Below, one piece after another: positions 32,388 through 41,952 of a stretch of 64,000 nt of DNA. The DNA lies in NCBI GenBank assembly GCA_014802445.1, contig JAAVCF010000002.1:155363-219362 (forward strand), written 5' to 3'. The notes beneath the pieces are model-generated. The model saw only the letters and a list, made by a program, of their open reading frames with translations, searched no databases and had not been told where the DNA came from. Source of the stretch: Bacteroides sp. (lineage in GTDB: Bacteria; Bacteroidota; Bacteroidia; Bacteroidales; Muribaculaceae). The position numbers were made by a program, and so were the translations under genes. Numbering within the stretch: the first letter of the stretch is position 1; each line of letters begins with the position of its first letter.

Positions 32388-33241
32388 GACTCCTGCGGAA
32401 GCTTGGCCACCATGAAACGCTTTAAGCCACGGGCATCGTTGACAATCTCCACCGAGTCCCATCCCTGCTCCTTCAGCCACTGTGCCAGAGCGTCGGCCGT
32501 GAGCGGATTGAGCTCAAAGAAGAGAGCACCGCCGGGATTGAGAGCCGTGCGGGCAAAGAGAGCCGCAGCCTTGTAGAACTTAAGGGGGTCATCGTCGGGC
32601 ACAAAGAGGGCGTGTTGAGGCTCATAGTCAAGCACATTGGGCTGCATTGAGGCGCGCTCGCTCTCCATCACATAGGGGGGATTGCTGACCACGATGTCGA
32701 ACTTTCCGGGGAGGTGGAGGTCAAGCATGTCGGCCTTGACGAATGTGGCGCTGCGCACACCGAGCGAGGCGGCATTGTCACGCGCCACTGCCAGCGCATC
32801 GTCACTGATGTCGACCCCCGTAACCTCCGAGAAAGGGAGATAACGCGAGAGCGACAGGGCTATGCATCCGCTGCCTGTGCCGAGGTCAAGAACCCGCAGG
32901 TCCTTGCGCTCACCGTAGCGGCTAACGATGAGCTCCACGAGCTCCTCCGTCTCAGGGCGGGGAATGAGCACCGCCGGGGTGACCTTAAACTTCAGACCCA
33001 TAAACGTTTCATAGCCCAGGATATACTGCAGAGGCTCATTGGCGAGCAGCCGGGCGACAATCTTGTCAACCAGCTCCACTCGCACCGGGGCGGCAGGTTT
33101 GTCACCGTCAACAATAAGGTCGGTGCGCGAGCGGGCAAACACCTGCTCCATCACCTCGCGGACCATCCACTGAGTCTCGCTGTCGCCAAAACGCGGAGCA
33201 AGCTTCTGCCGCATGCTCTTGGAAAGCTCTGATATTGTCAT
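32384..33241 (-). CDS. prmC: Release-factor glutamine methyltransferase
   Basis: 285 residues from the ATG at 33241 (MTISELSK). Methylates the GGQ Gln of release factors. Motifs: VLDLGTGSGCIAL (SAM loop), TGVDISDDAL and VVSNPPYV (the catalytic NPPY). A GTG six bases earlier (33247) is excluded because its G is the last base of the -7 element. The promoter leaves only 5 nt before the ATG, so the transcript may be leaderless. Head of prmC-recX-comF. Confidence 0.95.
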   Translation of the reverse strand: MTISELSKSMRQKLAPRFGDSETQWMVREVMEQVFARSRTDLIVDGDKPAAPVRVELVDKIVARLLANEPLQYILGYETFMGLKFKVTPAVLIPRPETEELVELIVSRYGERKDLRVLDLGTGSGCIALSLSRYLPFSEVTGVDISDDALAVARDNAASLGVRSATFVKADMLDLHLPGKFDIVVSNPPYVMESERASMQPNVLDYEPQHALFVPDDDPLKFYKAAALFARTALNPGGALFFELNPLTADALAQWLKEQGWDSVEIVNDARGLKRFMVAKLPQES

Positions 33242-33246
33242 AACCA

Positions 33247-33277
33247 CAAATTTACAATTTTTTCAACCGCCCCGCAA
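33247..33277 (-). promoter_or_regulatory. Promoter of prmC-recX-comF, next to the start codon
   Basis: Minus strand TTG (33275-33277), 20 bp, TAAATTTG (33247-33254), then TGGTT and ATG. Consensus fit is full, and the ATG lies at the expected transcription start. Confidence 0.8.
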
Positions 33278-33340
33278 CCCGAGGCACAATTATATTCACA
33301 TAATAATGAACGGTTAAGGGGGTTAGGATGTTTTAACGGT

Positions 33341-34003
33341 ATGAAACGTTTGCTATTTATATTATGGATTGCGGTGAGCTCCGTGAGCGCGCTGCAGGCG
33401 GAGGGATTCAAATGGATCGGAAACCGCTGGTGGGGCATCAGTGTGAGCTACTCGCAGAAATGGTACTCCTACTCGGCCGGTGGTGAGCGCCACTGGGGCA
33501 ACTACTGGGCCGAGGGGGGCAACATGCAGGGAGTGAGATTCGGAGTGCCTGTTGAGCCGGTGTTTCGCTACGGGCTGGGCGTGGCCACAGGCGTGTATTG
33601 CGAAATCTATTCGTGTCGCAACAACGCCGAGACGGCCCGTATTGAGGAGGCGGCCATGTACTTCCCCTTGCATGCGCTCTATCGCTATGACTTCAACTCT
33701 AAGGCCAACATCTATGTGGAGACCGGTCCGGGACTGACGGCAGGACTGGTGCAGAGGGTTATCGACCCCACCGACTCAAAGGCCCATCAGTATTATATCC
33801 GCTTCAACGACGGTTCACCCCGACGCGTCAACGCCTACTGGGAGGCCGGCATAGGCGCCTCGTTCGGCATATTCCGCTTTTCGGCGCTCTACAGCATCGG
33901 CCTGACGCCCTCCAAGCGGTTCTTCTCCACGATGGGCGAGATGACGCATTTTTATCCCGTCACCCCCACCCGACTGACCTTTACGGCGGCGATAATGTTC
34001 TGA
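33341..34003 (+). CDS. Outer-membrane beta-barrel protein
   Basis: 220 residues with a Sec signal (MKRLLFILWIAVSSVSALQA). Mature domain has repeated strands with aromatic girdle (SVSYSQKWYSYS, YCEIYSCR, FRFSALYSIGL) and ends ...TFTAAIMF with terminal Phe. No enzyme motif. It is followed convergently by the PorT-like gene. No clear TAnnTTTG element is visible upstream. The function is unknown. Confidence 0.75.
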   Translation: MKRLLFILWIAVSSVSALQAEGFKWIGNRWWGISVSYSQKWYSYSAGGERHWGNYWAEGGNMQGVRFGVPVEPVFRYGLGVATGVYCEIYSCRNNAETARIEEAAMYFPLHALYRYDFNSKANIYVETGPGLTAGLVQRVIDPTDSKAHQYYIRFNDGSPRRVNAYWEAGIGASFGIFRFSALYSIGLTPSKRFFSTMGEMTHFYPVTPTRLTFTAAIMF

Positions 34004-34014
34004 CAACACACACA

Positions 34015-34050
34015 ACGGGCACGGACGGCCATTGCGGCTTCCGTGCCCGT
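34015..34050. terminator. Hairpin between convergent barrel genes
   Basis: 11-bp perfect stem (ACGGGCACGGA / TCCGTGCCCGT) with a 14-nt loop. Lacks a T-run on either side, so termination is probable but factor-assisted. Confidence 0.6.
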
Positions 34051-34076
34051 AAAAGGTTTATAATGGCTGCTGAGCG

Positions 34077-34694
34077 TCAGAAGAGATAGGCGAAGCGCAC
34101 GGTCCAGGTGCGGTTCTGAGCGCTGAGGTTGGTGAGCTGCGCCGTCTTAAGGGCGTAGGTCATGCCCCAGCAGTAGGCGGCAGACACCTGCCAGTTCTTG
34201 AACAGTTCGGCACCGAGGCCCACTGCGAGACCCACTTCGCCGCCGGCATAATCATAAGCGTCAATGCGACTGTGGCCGGCCAGGAAGCCAAACTCGGGAC
34301 CGCCATAGACAAACGGCGCAATGTAATCCTCCAGACCATCCATGCGGGTCCACTTGAAGCGGAGATGGATGGGGAGCGACACGTAATGCAGCATGACGTG
34401 TTCACGGCCATAGCCCTCTGACTGCCAGAGCTTGCGCTCGCCAAGATTGGTGAAAGCGCCGCGCAGCTCATACTGCAGGCCGAAATCAATGCCGAAGCCT
34501 ATACCGGGAAACATCATCTCGGCCGTGATGCCAGCCAGACCGCCGACAGCCTGGTCAACGCTGAAGAGGTCCTGCTTGAAATGGAGGTCAGAGATGGTAA
34601 CGCCGGCCGTGGGGCCATAGCGAAACTGAGCCGACGCTGACGCCGACACGGCCAGCAGCACGAGGCAAACGAGAGTGCGAAAAATCTTTTTCAT
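34077..34694 (-). CDS. PorT-like outer-membrane beta-barrel protein
   Basis: 205 residues with a Sec signal (MKKIFRTLVCLVLLAVSASASAQ). FRYGPTAGVTISDLHFKQ at the mature start and ...TVRFAYLF at the end parallel the protein encoded at 22.9 kb, so they are distant paralogues of the PorT/small-barrel family. The ATG overlaps the DPP III stop by 4 bp on the same strand, so it is probably co-transcribed with that peptidase. Confidence 0.82.
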   Translation of the reverse strand: MKKIFRTLVCLVLLAVSASASAQFRYGPTAGVTISDLHFKQDLFSVDQAVGGLAGITAEMMFPGIGFGIDFGLQYELRGAFTNLGERKLWQSEGYGREHVMLHYVSLPIHLRFKWTRMDGLEDYIAPFVYGGPEFGFLAGHSRIDAYDYAGGEVGLAVGLGAELFKNWQVSAAYCWGMTYALKTAQLTNLSAQNRTWTVRFAYLF

Positions 34695-36709
34695 CGTGAG
34701 AGAGTGTTATAGTCCTTGCTGTAACGGAGCATCTGGTCTGTGTAGTCCTCGCCATAGCTGATTTTGGCGTCAACGGGATTGCCCTTGTCATCGGTCACCA
34801 GAGTGTAGGCGGGGTTAACGAAACCGCGGTAAGGAGCGATGTCAAGAGTGGCGTAGCGGTCAAGCACCTCCTGATGAAGCGCTGGGTCAACCTTGACAGC
34901 GTAGGTCTCCACGAGGTCACGTCCGGCCTCATAGTCACCCTCGCTCTTGATGCGCTGAATCTCGGCCAGAAGAGCGCCGAACAGGCCGCGCAGCTTCTCA
35001 TAGTCATTGATGCGCAGATAAGTCTTGCCGTTGACCTTCACCAGCTCCATAACATTGTCAGCGGCTCCCTTGTCGAGACACCATTCGGCAATGAGCTTGC
35101 GATTGCGCATGTGGGCCTCCTCCACGTCCTTGCCCGGCTCGATGCGCATGAGCTGGGTCATGAGGCCGTTGAGCATCTGCTTGTAATACTGAGCCTTGTA
35201 AGCGTCAGGATTGTCAAGCAGGCCGAGCTCGATGAGCTTGGGATCGCCCAGATAATAGAGGGCAAAGAGGTCGGCGCGAGCCTCCTCGAGCGTAGAGCCG
35301 TGGGCCTTGAGCGCGTCGGGGTCAACGCCGGGGAGCAGACGGCCTGAGGCGTGGCCGAGACATTCGTGGAGGTCAGTGTGGAGGTTATCAGTGTCAAAAA
35401 GATACTTGTCCATGAGGTCACGCATGGCCGCATCATCCACAAACTCCTCATTGAATCCGTTGCCGTGGCTTGCCTCGTCGTAGGCGCGGGTGATATTCTC
35501 CAGCGTCACTGACTTTGAGCCATGGGCTGCGCGAATCCAGTTGGCATTGGGGAGGTTGATGCCGATGGGGGTGGCGGGATATGAGTCGCCGGCAAGGATG
35601 GCGGCGGTGATAACTTTGGCGGTCACGCCCTTAACGTTGGGCTTGCGGAAGCGGGGGTCAACGGGCGAATGGTCCTCAAACCACTGAGCGTTAGAGCTGA
35701 CCACCTCTGTGCGATGGCTCGCGCCAAGGTCCTTGAAGTTGACAATCGACTCCCATGAGCCTGTCATGCCCAGAGGGTCGCCATAGCTCTCGATGAAGCC
35801 ATTGATGAAGTCGACGCGAGAGTCAGTGTCGCCCACCCAGAGGATGGAGTATTCGTCGAAGTCACGCAGGTTGCCGGTTTCATAGAACTCAATGAGCTTC
35901 TGAATCACAGCCAGCTGAGAGGGATTTTCGGCATAGGCGCATGCCTTGCGGAGATTGGCCACGATGCGCTCAATGGCCTTGGAATAGACGCCTCCCACCT
36001 TGTAAGGCTGCTCCACCACCTTGCCGTCAATCTTGGCCACGCGGGTGTTGAGGCCATAGCTTATTGGGCTCACGTCAGTGGTGTCCTTCAGAGCGTTGAA
36101 ATAGTTCTCCACCTCGGCCTGGGTTACACCCTCATACATATTGTTGGCCGACGTGAGGATGAGGTCCTCACCCTCAGCCTGATTCACACGCTTGGGCATG
36201 ACCGAGGGGTTGAAAATCAGCTCAGTGATTTCAGAGAGGTTGGCGGGACGCTTCGATGCGGGCAGCGAGGCCACGGCGGCATTGAACCAATCGCGTGAAA
36301 ACTCGGGCACGAACTTGTCCATTGAATAATGATGGTGGATGCCGTTGGCAAACCACACCTGCTTCAGATAAGTGTGGAAAGCCTTGAACTCGGCACTGTT
36401 GCGGTCACCTTTATAATCGGTGTAGATATCCTCCAGGAGGTTTCTCAGCGCCAGATTGTAACGGTTGTTCTGGTCCCAGAGGATGTCGCGTCCGGTGAGA
36501 GCGGCCTCGGTGAGATAATAAACAAGCAGACGCTGCTGAGGCGAGAGGCTTTCAAAGTCAGGGACGGGATAGCGGAGCACCTCAATGTCGACAAAGCGGT
36601 CGGCCACATAGGGAAACGGCTCGGCGGTGGGAGCGGGCACAGCCGAAGCAGAGGCCACACCGGCCACGGCCGAGAGAGCGATTGAAGTCATGATGTTGCG
36701 GAATGACAT
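34691..36709 (-). CDS. Dipeptidyl peptidase III, M49 family
   Basis: 672 residues with a signal-like N-terminus (MTSIALSAVAGVASASA), so probably periplasmic. Removes dipeptides from peptide N-termini. Zinc motif HECLGH at 448-453 and EEARAD at 475-480 are those of the Bacteroides type of DPP III (the eukaryotic form has HELLGH/EECRAE). It acts with other peptidases in peptide use. Followed by the PorT-like gene with 4-bp overlap. Confidence 0.92.
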   Translation of the reverse strand: MSFRNIMTSIALSAVAGVASASAVPAPTAEPFPYVADRFVDIEVLRYPVPDFESLSPQQRLLVYYLTEAALTGRDILWDQNNRYNLALRNLLEDIYTDYKGDRNSAEFKAFHTYLKQVWFANGIHHHYSMDKFVPEFSRDWFNAAVASLPASKRPANLSEITELIFNPSVMPKRVNQAEGEDLILTSANNMYEGVTQAEVENYFNALKDTTDVSPISYGLNTRVAKIDGKVVEQPYKVGGVYSKAIERIVANLRKACAYAENPSQLAVIQKLIEFYETGNLRDFDEYSILWVGDTDSRVDFINGFIESYGDPLGMTGSWESIVNFKDLGASHRTEVVSSNAQWFEDHSPVDPRFRKPNVKGVTAKVITAAILAGDSYPATPIGINLPNANWIRAAHGSKSVTLENITRAYDEASHGNGFNEEFVDDAAMRDLMDKYLFDTDNLHTDLHECLGHASGRLLPGVDPDALKAHGSTLEEARADLFALYYLGDPKLIELGLLDNPDAYKAQYYKQMLNGLMTQLMRIEPGKDVEEAHMRNRKLIAEWCLDKGAADNVMELVKVNGKTYLRINDYEKLRGLFGALLAEIQRIKSEGDYEAGRDLVETYAVKVDPALHQEVLDRYATLDIAPYRGFVNPAYTLVTDDKGNPVDAKISYGEDYTDQMLRYSKDYNTLSR

Positions 36710-36756
36710 ATCTTGATTGGTTTTAATTTAAGCTTATGATGAGGAGAGCGTGGGGA

Positions 36757-37941
36757 TTACTCCACATAGAGAATGAGACCCTTCAGATACTCACCCTCAG
36801 GATGATAGATGTTGACCGGATGGTCAGCCGGCTGGGTGAGCTGATGGAGGATGCGCACCCGGCGCCCTGTCTGGGCGGCCGCGGAGAACACTGCCAGGCG
36901 GAACTGCTCGCGGCTCACCGCCTGAGAGCATGAGAAGGTGAAGAGGATGCCTCCGGGGGCAATCTTCTCAATGCCGAGGGCATTGAGGCGCTGATAGCCG
37001 CGGAGGGCATTGCGGATGGCGCCGCGATGCTTGGCAAACGCCGGAGGGTCAAGCACCATGAGGTCATACTCACCTTTTTTCATCTCACCCAGATACTTGA
37101 AGGCATCAAGGGCGAAAGCCTTGTGACGCCCGTCGGCATTGTCGGGGAAATTGAGCGACACATTGGCGTCAGTGAGGCTCACTGCCTTGGCCGACGAGTC
37201 GACAGAATGAACCAGCTCGGCACCGCCGCGGAGGGCATAGACGGAGAAGCCGCCCGTGTAGCAGAACATGTTGAGCACCCGGCGCCCCTTGCTGTAATGC
37301 TCCAGCAGCGAGCGGTTGTCACGCTGGTCAACGAAGAAGCCCGTCTTCTGCCCTTTGAGCCAGTCAACATGGAACTTCAGGCCGTTTTCCAGCGCCACAT
37401 TGGTGTGAAAGCCGCCCACGATATAGTCATTCTGCGGGTCGAGCTCAGCTTTGTAAGGGAGCGTGGTTTCCGACTTATAGTAAACGTTGGCAATCCCGGC
37501 GCCGGGGAGGGCGCAGAGCTCCTGAGCGATAATGTTGCGCGCAAAGTGCATGCCCGGCGAATGGGCCTGCATGACGGCCGTGTCGCCATACACATCCACA
37601 ATCAGTCCGGGGAGGAAATCGCCCTCGCCGTGCACAAGGCGGAAGGCAGTGTTGTCAGGGCGCACCAGGCCGAGGGCGCGACGCATGCGGAAAGCGTCGG
37701 CCAGACGGGCCGCATAGAACTCACGGTCAATCTTCACCTCGGGGTCAGAGGAGAGAATACGGACGGCAATGCTGCCTATCTGATAGTGGCCGTAGCCGAG
37801 AAAGCGGCCGTCGGAGGCTATCACTTCAACCACATCGCCCTCCTCCACCGAGTCAGGTAGGGAAGCGATGGCCCCGGAAAACACCCAGGGATGGAATCGC
37901 ATGAGCGATTCTTCTTTGCCACGTTTAAGAGTTACTTTCAC
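36757..37941 (-). CDS. RlmI-like SAM-dependent rRNA (cytosine) methyltransferase
   Basis: 394 residues. N-terminal PUA domain (EESLMRFHPWVFSGAI, VVEVIASDGRFLGYG), then an EEHEE-type RFM/RlmI-like methyltransferase core with KTGFFVDQRDNR, VLNMFCYTGGFSVYAL and the catalytic VLDPPAFAKHR loop; a Cys occurs in FSCSQAVSREQFR. The family methylates C1962 of 23S rRNA in E. coli. The bacteroidal substrate is inferred to be the same class. It stands 33 bp from rseP. Confidence 0.9.
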   Translation of the reverse strand: MKVTLKRGKEESLMRFHPWVFSGAIASLPDSVEEGDVVEVIASDGRFLGYGHYQIGSIAVRILSSDPEVKIDREFYAARLADAFRMRRALGLVRPDNTAFRLVHGEGDFLPGLIVDVYGDTAVMQAHSPGMHFARNIIAQELCALPGAGIANVYYKSETTLPYKAELDPQNDYIVGGFHTNVALENGLKFHVDWLKGQKTGFFVDQRDNRSLLEHYSKGRRVLNMFCYTGGFSVYALRGGAELVHSVDSSAKAVSLTDANVSLNFPDNADGRHKAFALDAFKYLGEMKKGEYDLMVLDPPAFAKHRGAIRNALRGYQRLNALGIEKIAPGGILFTFSCSQAVSREQFRLAVFSAAAQTGRRVRILHQLTQPADHPVNIYHPEGEYLKGLILYVE

Positions 37942-37974
37942 AAAATGGAAGTTAGATGGTTGATACGAAGCTTA

Positions 37975-39561
37975 TTAGCGGAAGGCGCGGAAAATATCGT
38001 TGCCATTGGCATAGAGCAGGAGCAGAAGCAGGAACGCCATGCCGATATACTGCGCCACAATGAGCACATTCTGAGGCACCTTGCGGCGGGTGATAATCTC
38101 CCAGAGGAGGAACATCACATGGCCGCCGTCGAGGCCCGGAATGGGAATGATGTTCATAAACGCCAGGGCCACGGAGAGGAACGCCGTAATCTGCCAGAAG
38201 GCATACCAGTTCCAGCGGTCAGGAAACATGTTGCCGAGCGCACCGAAGCCGCCGAGCGATTCGGCGCCCTCCTTTGAAGCCACATGCTTCATTGAGCCGG
38301 CATAGTTAGAGAGCATGCCCGTGCCCTGCTTCCATCCCTGAGGGAATGACTGAAGCAGCGAATAGCGGATGGTGACTGCGGGATACACATCCTCCAGGCG
38401 GCGGAGCTGGAAGCCGAGCTTGCCGTAGCTGTTAGGGGTGGCGGCCACGGTGATTAGCGAATCGCCGCGCACCACACCGAGGCGGGTCAGCTTATCGGCC
38501 CTGTCCAAAAGCGCGGGGGCGAGCTCGGTCATCGTGGGAGTGGAGAGGGTGTCGACGCTCACAATGCGGTCACCCTCCACGAGGCCCGCTTTAGCGGCAG
38601 GCTCGCCGTTGACGGTCTTGTCAACCACCGCCGGCAGGCGATAGGCGAGGAAGCCCTTGTCGTCGTTGAGGCGGAAAAGGAAGTCGGAGGGGATGGCGAT
38701 GGTGACGGTGTCGCGCTTGTTGCGGAGCACCTTCACCTCCTTGGCTTCAATCATGCGGAGCTGCCAGTCAGACTGAGCGGCGTCAAGCTTGCGGCCGTCG
38801 GCCGAGAGGGGGATGTCGCCGTTGCGGAATCCTGCCTCCTGAGCGGCGGGCACAAAGTCAAAGCCCTCGGCGGCATTCTCAAAGGGGATGTACTTGTCGC
38901 CCCAGTGGAAGGCGATGCCGGCATAGATGATTATGGCGAGGATGAAATTGAACAGCACACCGCCGAGCATCACCAGCAGGCGCTGCCATGCGGGCTTGGT
39001 TCGGAACTCCCAGGGCTGGGGCTCGTTTTTCATCTGGGCGGTGTCCATTGACTCGTCAATCATGCCGCCGATTTTGCAGTAGCCGCCCAGGGGGAGCCAG
39101 CCGATGCCGTATTCGGTGTGGCCCCAGAAGCGGCGCCATTTCGACTCCTTTTTGGCTTGCTCGAACTCCACGGCGTCACGGCGCGCGCGCACCGCAAGGT
39201 CATGCTCCATGGCAGCCTCGGCGGCGTCCAACTGCTGCTTCTCGGGGCCCGCCTGAGTTTGGTCAGTCTTTTTCCAGGCGTTATAGGCCTCTTCATAGGC
39301 CTTTTCGGACTTTTCAAGCGCCTGAGTCTCGGCGTCTTCCTGACGGGCATCGTCGTCGAAATACTTCATCTTGGAGAGCACGCCCACATGGCGGCGCGGT
39401 TTCCACTTGAAGAGCGACAGGCCAGGATTGAAAAACATGTAGAATTTTTCAACCTTTATTCCGAAGATGCGCGCAAAGACAAAGTGACCGAACTCGTGGA
39501 TAATCACAAGGAAGGCAAGGGCAACGATGAGCTGCGCGGCTTTGATGAGAAATGATTCCAT
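37975..39561 (-). CDS. rseP: Site-2 metalloprotease RseP with large insert
   Basis: 528 residues. The zinc site HEFGH lies at 22-26 in the first membrane helix and the third ligand motif LDGGHVMF near 490. Two PDZ domains sit between, followed by three membrane helices. Family members are usually nearer 450 residues; the extra length is a charged coiled-coil-like insert at about 68-125 (acidic/Ala/Lys-rich: EKSEKAYEEAYNAW, QQLDAAEAAMEHDL). It cleaves membrane-anchored anti-sigma factors and signal remnants. It is encoded 9 bp after dxr and probably on the same mRNA. Confidence 0.92.
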   Translation of the reverse strand: MESFLIKAAQLIVALAFLVIIHEFGHFVFARIFGIKVEKFYMFFNPGLSLFKWKPRRHVGVLSKMKYFDDDARQEDAETQALEKSEKAYEEAYNAWKKTDQTQAGPEKQQLDAAEAAMEHDLAVRARRDAVEFEQAKKESKWRRFWGHTEYGIGWLPLGGYCKIGGMIDESMDTAQMKNEPQPWEFRTKPAWQRLLVMLGGVLFNFILAIIIYAGIAFHWGDKYIPFENAAEGFDFVPAAQEAGFRNGDIPLSADGRKLDAAQSDWQLRMIEAKEVKVLRNKRDTVTIAIPSDFLFRLNDDKGFLAYRLPAVVDKTVNGEPAAKAGLVEGDRIVSVDTLSTPTMTELAPALLDRADKLTRLGVVRGDSLITVAATPNSYGKLGFQLRRLEDVYPAVTIRYSLLQSFPQGWKQGTGMLSNYAGSMKHVASKEGAESLGGFGALGNMFPDRWNWYAFWQITAFLSVALAFMNIIPIPGLDGGHVMFLLWEIITRRKVPQNVLIVAQYIGMAFLLLLLLYANGNDIFRAFR

Positions 39562-39570
39562 TTGGAGGGA

Positions 39571-40743
39571 TTACAGAGTGTAGATTTTAGAATTTTCACT
39601 GACAAGGCGCGAGGCAATCTCGCGAGCCTCGGCATTGGAGGCCACATAGTCGGCATAGGCGGGACGGTCAATGCGCGTGGCCTTGGCCACAGTGTCAGTG
39701 ATGATGGTGTAAATATCGGGGAAGCGAATCTCGCCGTGGCGGAAAGCGGCGTTGGCCACCTCATTGGCGGCATTGATGACGCACGCGGTGTTGCCTCCGG
39801 CCTTGAGCGCCTCATAGGCAAGGGTGAGGCAGGGGAAGCGGCGGGTGTCAGGCTCCTCAAAGGTGAGCTGCGCCATCCGCGCAGGGGTGAGGGCCGGACG
39901 GGTTGAGCAGAGGCGGCTCCCCTCGCCCAGCGCCAGGAGGATGGGCAGGTGCATGTCAGGGGTGCCGAGCTGTGCCTTGATGGCACCGTCGCGAAACTCC
40001 ACCATGGAGTGGACAATTGACTGAGGGTGAACCAGCGCCGTGATGCGCTCGGGGGCGATGCCGAAGAGCCAGCGGGCCTCGATGATTTCAAAGGCCTTGT
40101 TGAGCATCGTGGCTGAGTCAATGGTGATTTTTGCGCCCATCTCCCAGTTGGGGTGACGCAGGGCCTGCTCGGCGGTCACTCCGGCCAGGCTCTCGGCGTC
40201 GAGGCGCAGGAAGGGGCCTCCGGAGGCTGTGATTATGAGGCGCTCCACTGTGGCGGGGTCCTCGCCCATGAGGCACTGATAGATTGCAGAGTGCTCCGAG
40301 TCGACGGGATAGACCTTTGATGATGAGCGCGAAAGGAGGTCGGTGACGAGTTCGCCGGCCACCACGAGGGTCTCCTTGTTGGCCAGCGCTATATCCTTGT
40401 TTGCGCGGATGGCGCGGATGGTTGGTTCGAGGCCGCTGTAGCCCACGGTGGCGGTGACCACCATGTCAACATCGTCGCGCTCCATGGCAGCGGCAATGGC
40501 CGAGGCTCCGCAGGCTGCGGCAATGCCGTGAGGCTCCAGAGCGTCGCGGAGGCGGCCGTAGGCTGACTCATCAGCAATGACAGCCAGAGCGGGACGGAAA
40601 CGCAGCGATTGACTGACAAGCAGTTCAACATTGCTTCCGGCGGTGAGCACCGTGGCTGTAAAGCGGTCAGGATATGTTGCTATAATGTCGAGTGTCTGGG
40701 TGCCGATAGAGCCGGTTGACCCCACTACTGCGATTCTCTTCAT
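39571..40743 (-). CDS. dxr: 1-deoxy-D-xylulose 5-phosphate reductoisomerase
   Basis: 390 residues from the ATG giving MKRIAVVGSTGSIG; an upstream in-frame start at 40773 adds a non-family extension. First committed MEP-pathway step, NADPH-dependent. Motifs: VVGSTGSIGTQT (NADPH loop), ALANKETLVVAGE, VYPVDSEHSAIYQ (metal-binding Asp/Glu and catalytic loop) and TIDSATMLNKAFE. Works with ispG, also in the window. Operon dxr-rseP, as in many bacteria. Confidence 0.97.
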   Translation of the reverse strand: MKRIAVVGSTGSIGTQTLDIIATYPDRFTATVLTAGSNVELLVSQSLRFRPALAVIADESAYGRLRDALEPHGIAAACGASAIAAAMERDDVDMVVTATVGYSGLEPTIRAIRANKDIALANKETLVVAGELVTDLLSRSSSKVYPVDSEHSAIYQCLMGEDPATVERLIITASGGPFLRLDAESLAGVTAEQALRHPNWEMGAKITIDSATMLNKAFEIIEARWLFGIAPERITALVHPQSIVHSMVEFRDGAIKAQLGTPDMHLPILLALGEGSRLCSTRPALTPARMAQLTFEEPDTRRFPCLTLAYEALKAGGNTACVINAANEVANAAFRHGEIRFPDIYTIITDTVAKATRIDRPAYADYVASNAEAREIASRLVSENSKIYTL

Positions 40744-40761
40744 GCGTGAGTTTTTATCACG

Positions 40762-40769
40762 CAAATTTA
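40762..40769 (-). promoter_or_regulatory. -7 element of dxr-rseP
   Basis: Minus strand TAAATTTG, 19 nt before the dxr ATG. A CAAG (TTG on the minus strand) is 14 bp further, closer than normal. Confidence 0.5.
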
Positions 40770-40819
40770 GCAAAAAAATCCGACAAGGTTAGAGTGTCAG
40801 ATTATATTTTAGCTGATAA

Positions 40820-41902
40820 TCAATCAAGCATGAGGGAGATTGCGGGGCGCACGGAGGGGAGTCCGGTGATGGAGCCAATCTCCGGCGAGCTGAACACGAG
40901 CGACGTAAATGTCTCAATGTCAATGTCGAGGTCAGGCATGTCGGTACATTCATCGTCAACGGTCACCCGGCCGGCGGCAGCAACGTAAAAATGGCTGTTC
41001 TCGGACAGCAGGCGGTCAGTGACTCGGATGCGGGAGCGCCAGCGCGGATGGGCCTGAGCGATAGCCTCCAGGACAGTCAGCACATTGACCACGCGACACA
41101 TGCCTCGCGGCGACAGGCGGCGGCGATTGTCGAGGCCCCCGCCGCGCGGCACCACCCCGACGGTGAACGGCAAGCCCGGGAAGTCACGGCGGAGCCTGCG
41201 GAGGGCGGCAATGCGGTCAGCCTCGGTTTCGCCCAGCAGTTCGGTGACTCTCACCATACCGTCGCGCTCCACGCCCCATGCCATCGCCACGATGCGCCCG
41301 TCGCGCTCAGGCGAGGCGATGATGGCCACCGCGCCACCGTCAAGGCGCACATCGTCGAGAATGTTGAGGAAGTCGCGCCGCGAATGGAGCACACGGCATG
41401 GCTCAAGATGCTCCAGGCGGGTAAACGCCTCGTAGACAGTCTCGTCAAACGGATTGTCAACCGCCTCATAGTCACCCTCTTCCTGATTGAAAGGATGGAG
41501 GGCTGTGTAACGGTCGTCGCGCACCAGAAACACACTCCGGAAGCCGAACCGCGAATAGTAAGGATAGAGCCATGAATGGGCCGGAATCAGGGCGCAGAAA
41601 GCGTCGCCGCGGCTGCGGGCCTCCTCCAGCGCATGAATCATGAGGGTTGACATGTGGCCCTTGCCGCGCTCGCTGCGGCGTGTGGCGGCGCCACACACAT
41701 AGGCCAGCCCCGGCTCGGAGTCATGAAACTTCAGACGGTAACGCTGGAGGAGCATGGCCGACACCGGCGCCCCACCCTCCTGACGGGTCAGGAGCAGAGC
41801 ATCGTCATCATTATAGACGCGGGAGAAGAACATGTCAACAAACTCGTCGGAGTCATTGAAGCTCTCGCGCCACAGTTTTTTTATTTCTTCACGTGTGTTC
41901 AT
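40820..41902 (-). CDS. GNAT-family N-acetyltransferase, Eis-like
   Basis: 360 residues. N-terminal GNAT fold with the acetyl-CoA loop RRSERGKGHMSTLM (about 74-87), and AFCALIPAHSWLYPYYSRFGF typical of Eis-like acetyltransferases. The rest forms a second GNAT-like block and a C-terminal sterol-carrier-like segment (about 260-350). Acceptor unknown. Named Eis members acetylate aminoglycosides or peptides, but the family match here is by fold only. Divergent from WG-repeat/NlpC genes; no clear promoter motif in the 50-bp gap. Confidence 0.8.
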   Translation of the reverse strand: MNTREEIKKLWRESFNDSDEFVDMFFSRVYNDDDALLLTRQEGGAPVSAMLLQRYRLKFHDSEPGLAYVCGAATRRSERGKGHMSTLMIHALEEARSRGDAFCALIPAHSWLYPYYSRFGFRSVFLVRDDRYTALHPFNQEEGDYEAVDNPFDETVYEAFTRLEHLEPCRVLHSRRDFLNILDDVRLDGGAVAIIASPERDGRIVAMAWGVERDGMVRVTELLGETEADRIAALRRLRRDFPGLPFTVGVVPRGGGLDNRRRLSPRGMCRVVNVLTVLEAIAQAHPRWRSRIRVTDRLLSENSHFYVAAAGRVTVDDECTDMPDLDIDIETFTSLVFSSPEIGSITGLPSVRPAISLMLD

Positions 41903-41952
41903 TATGATTTAATAACACACGCCACCGCGTCATTGTTGAGCCGGCAGGAGGG

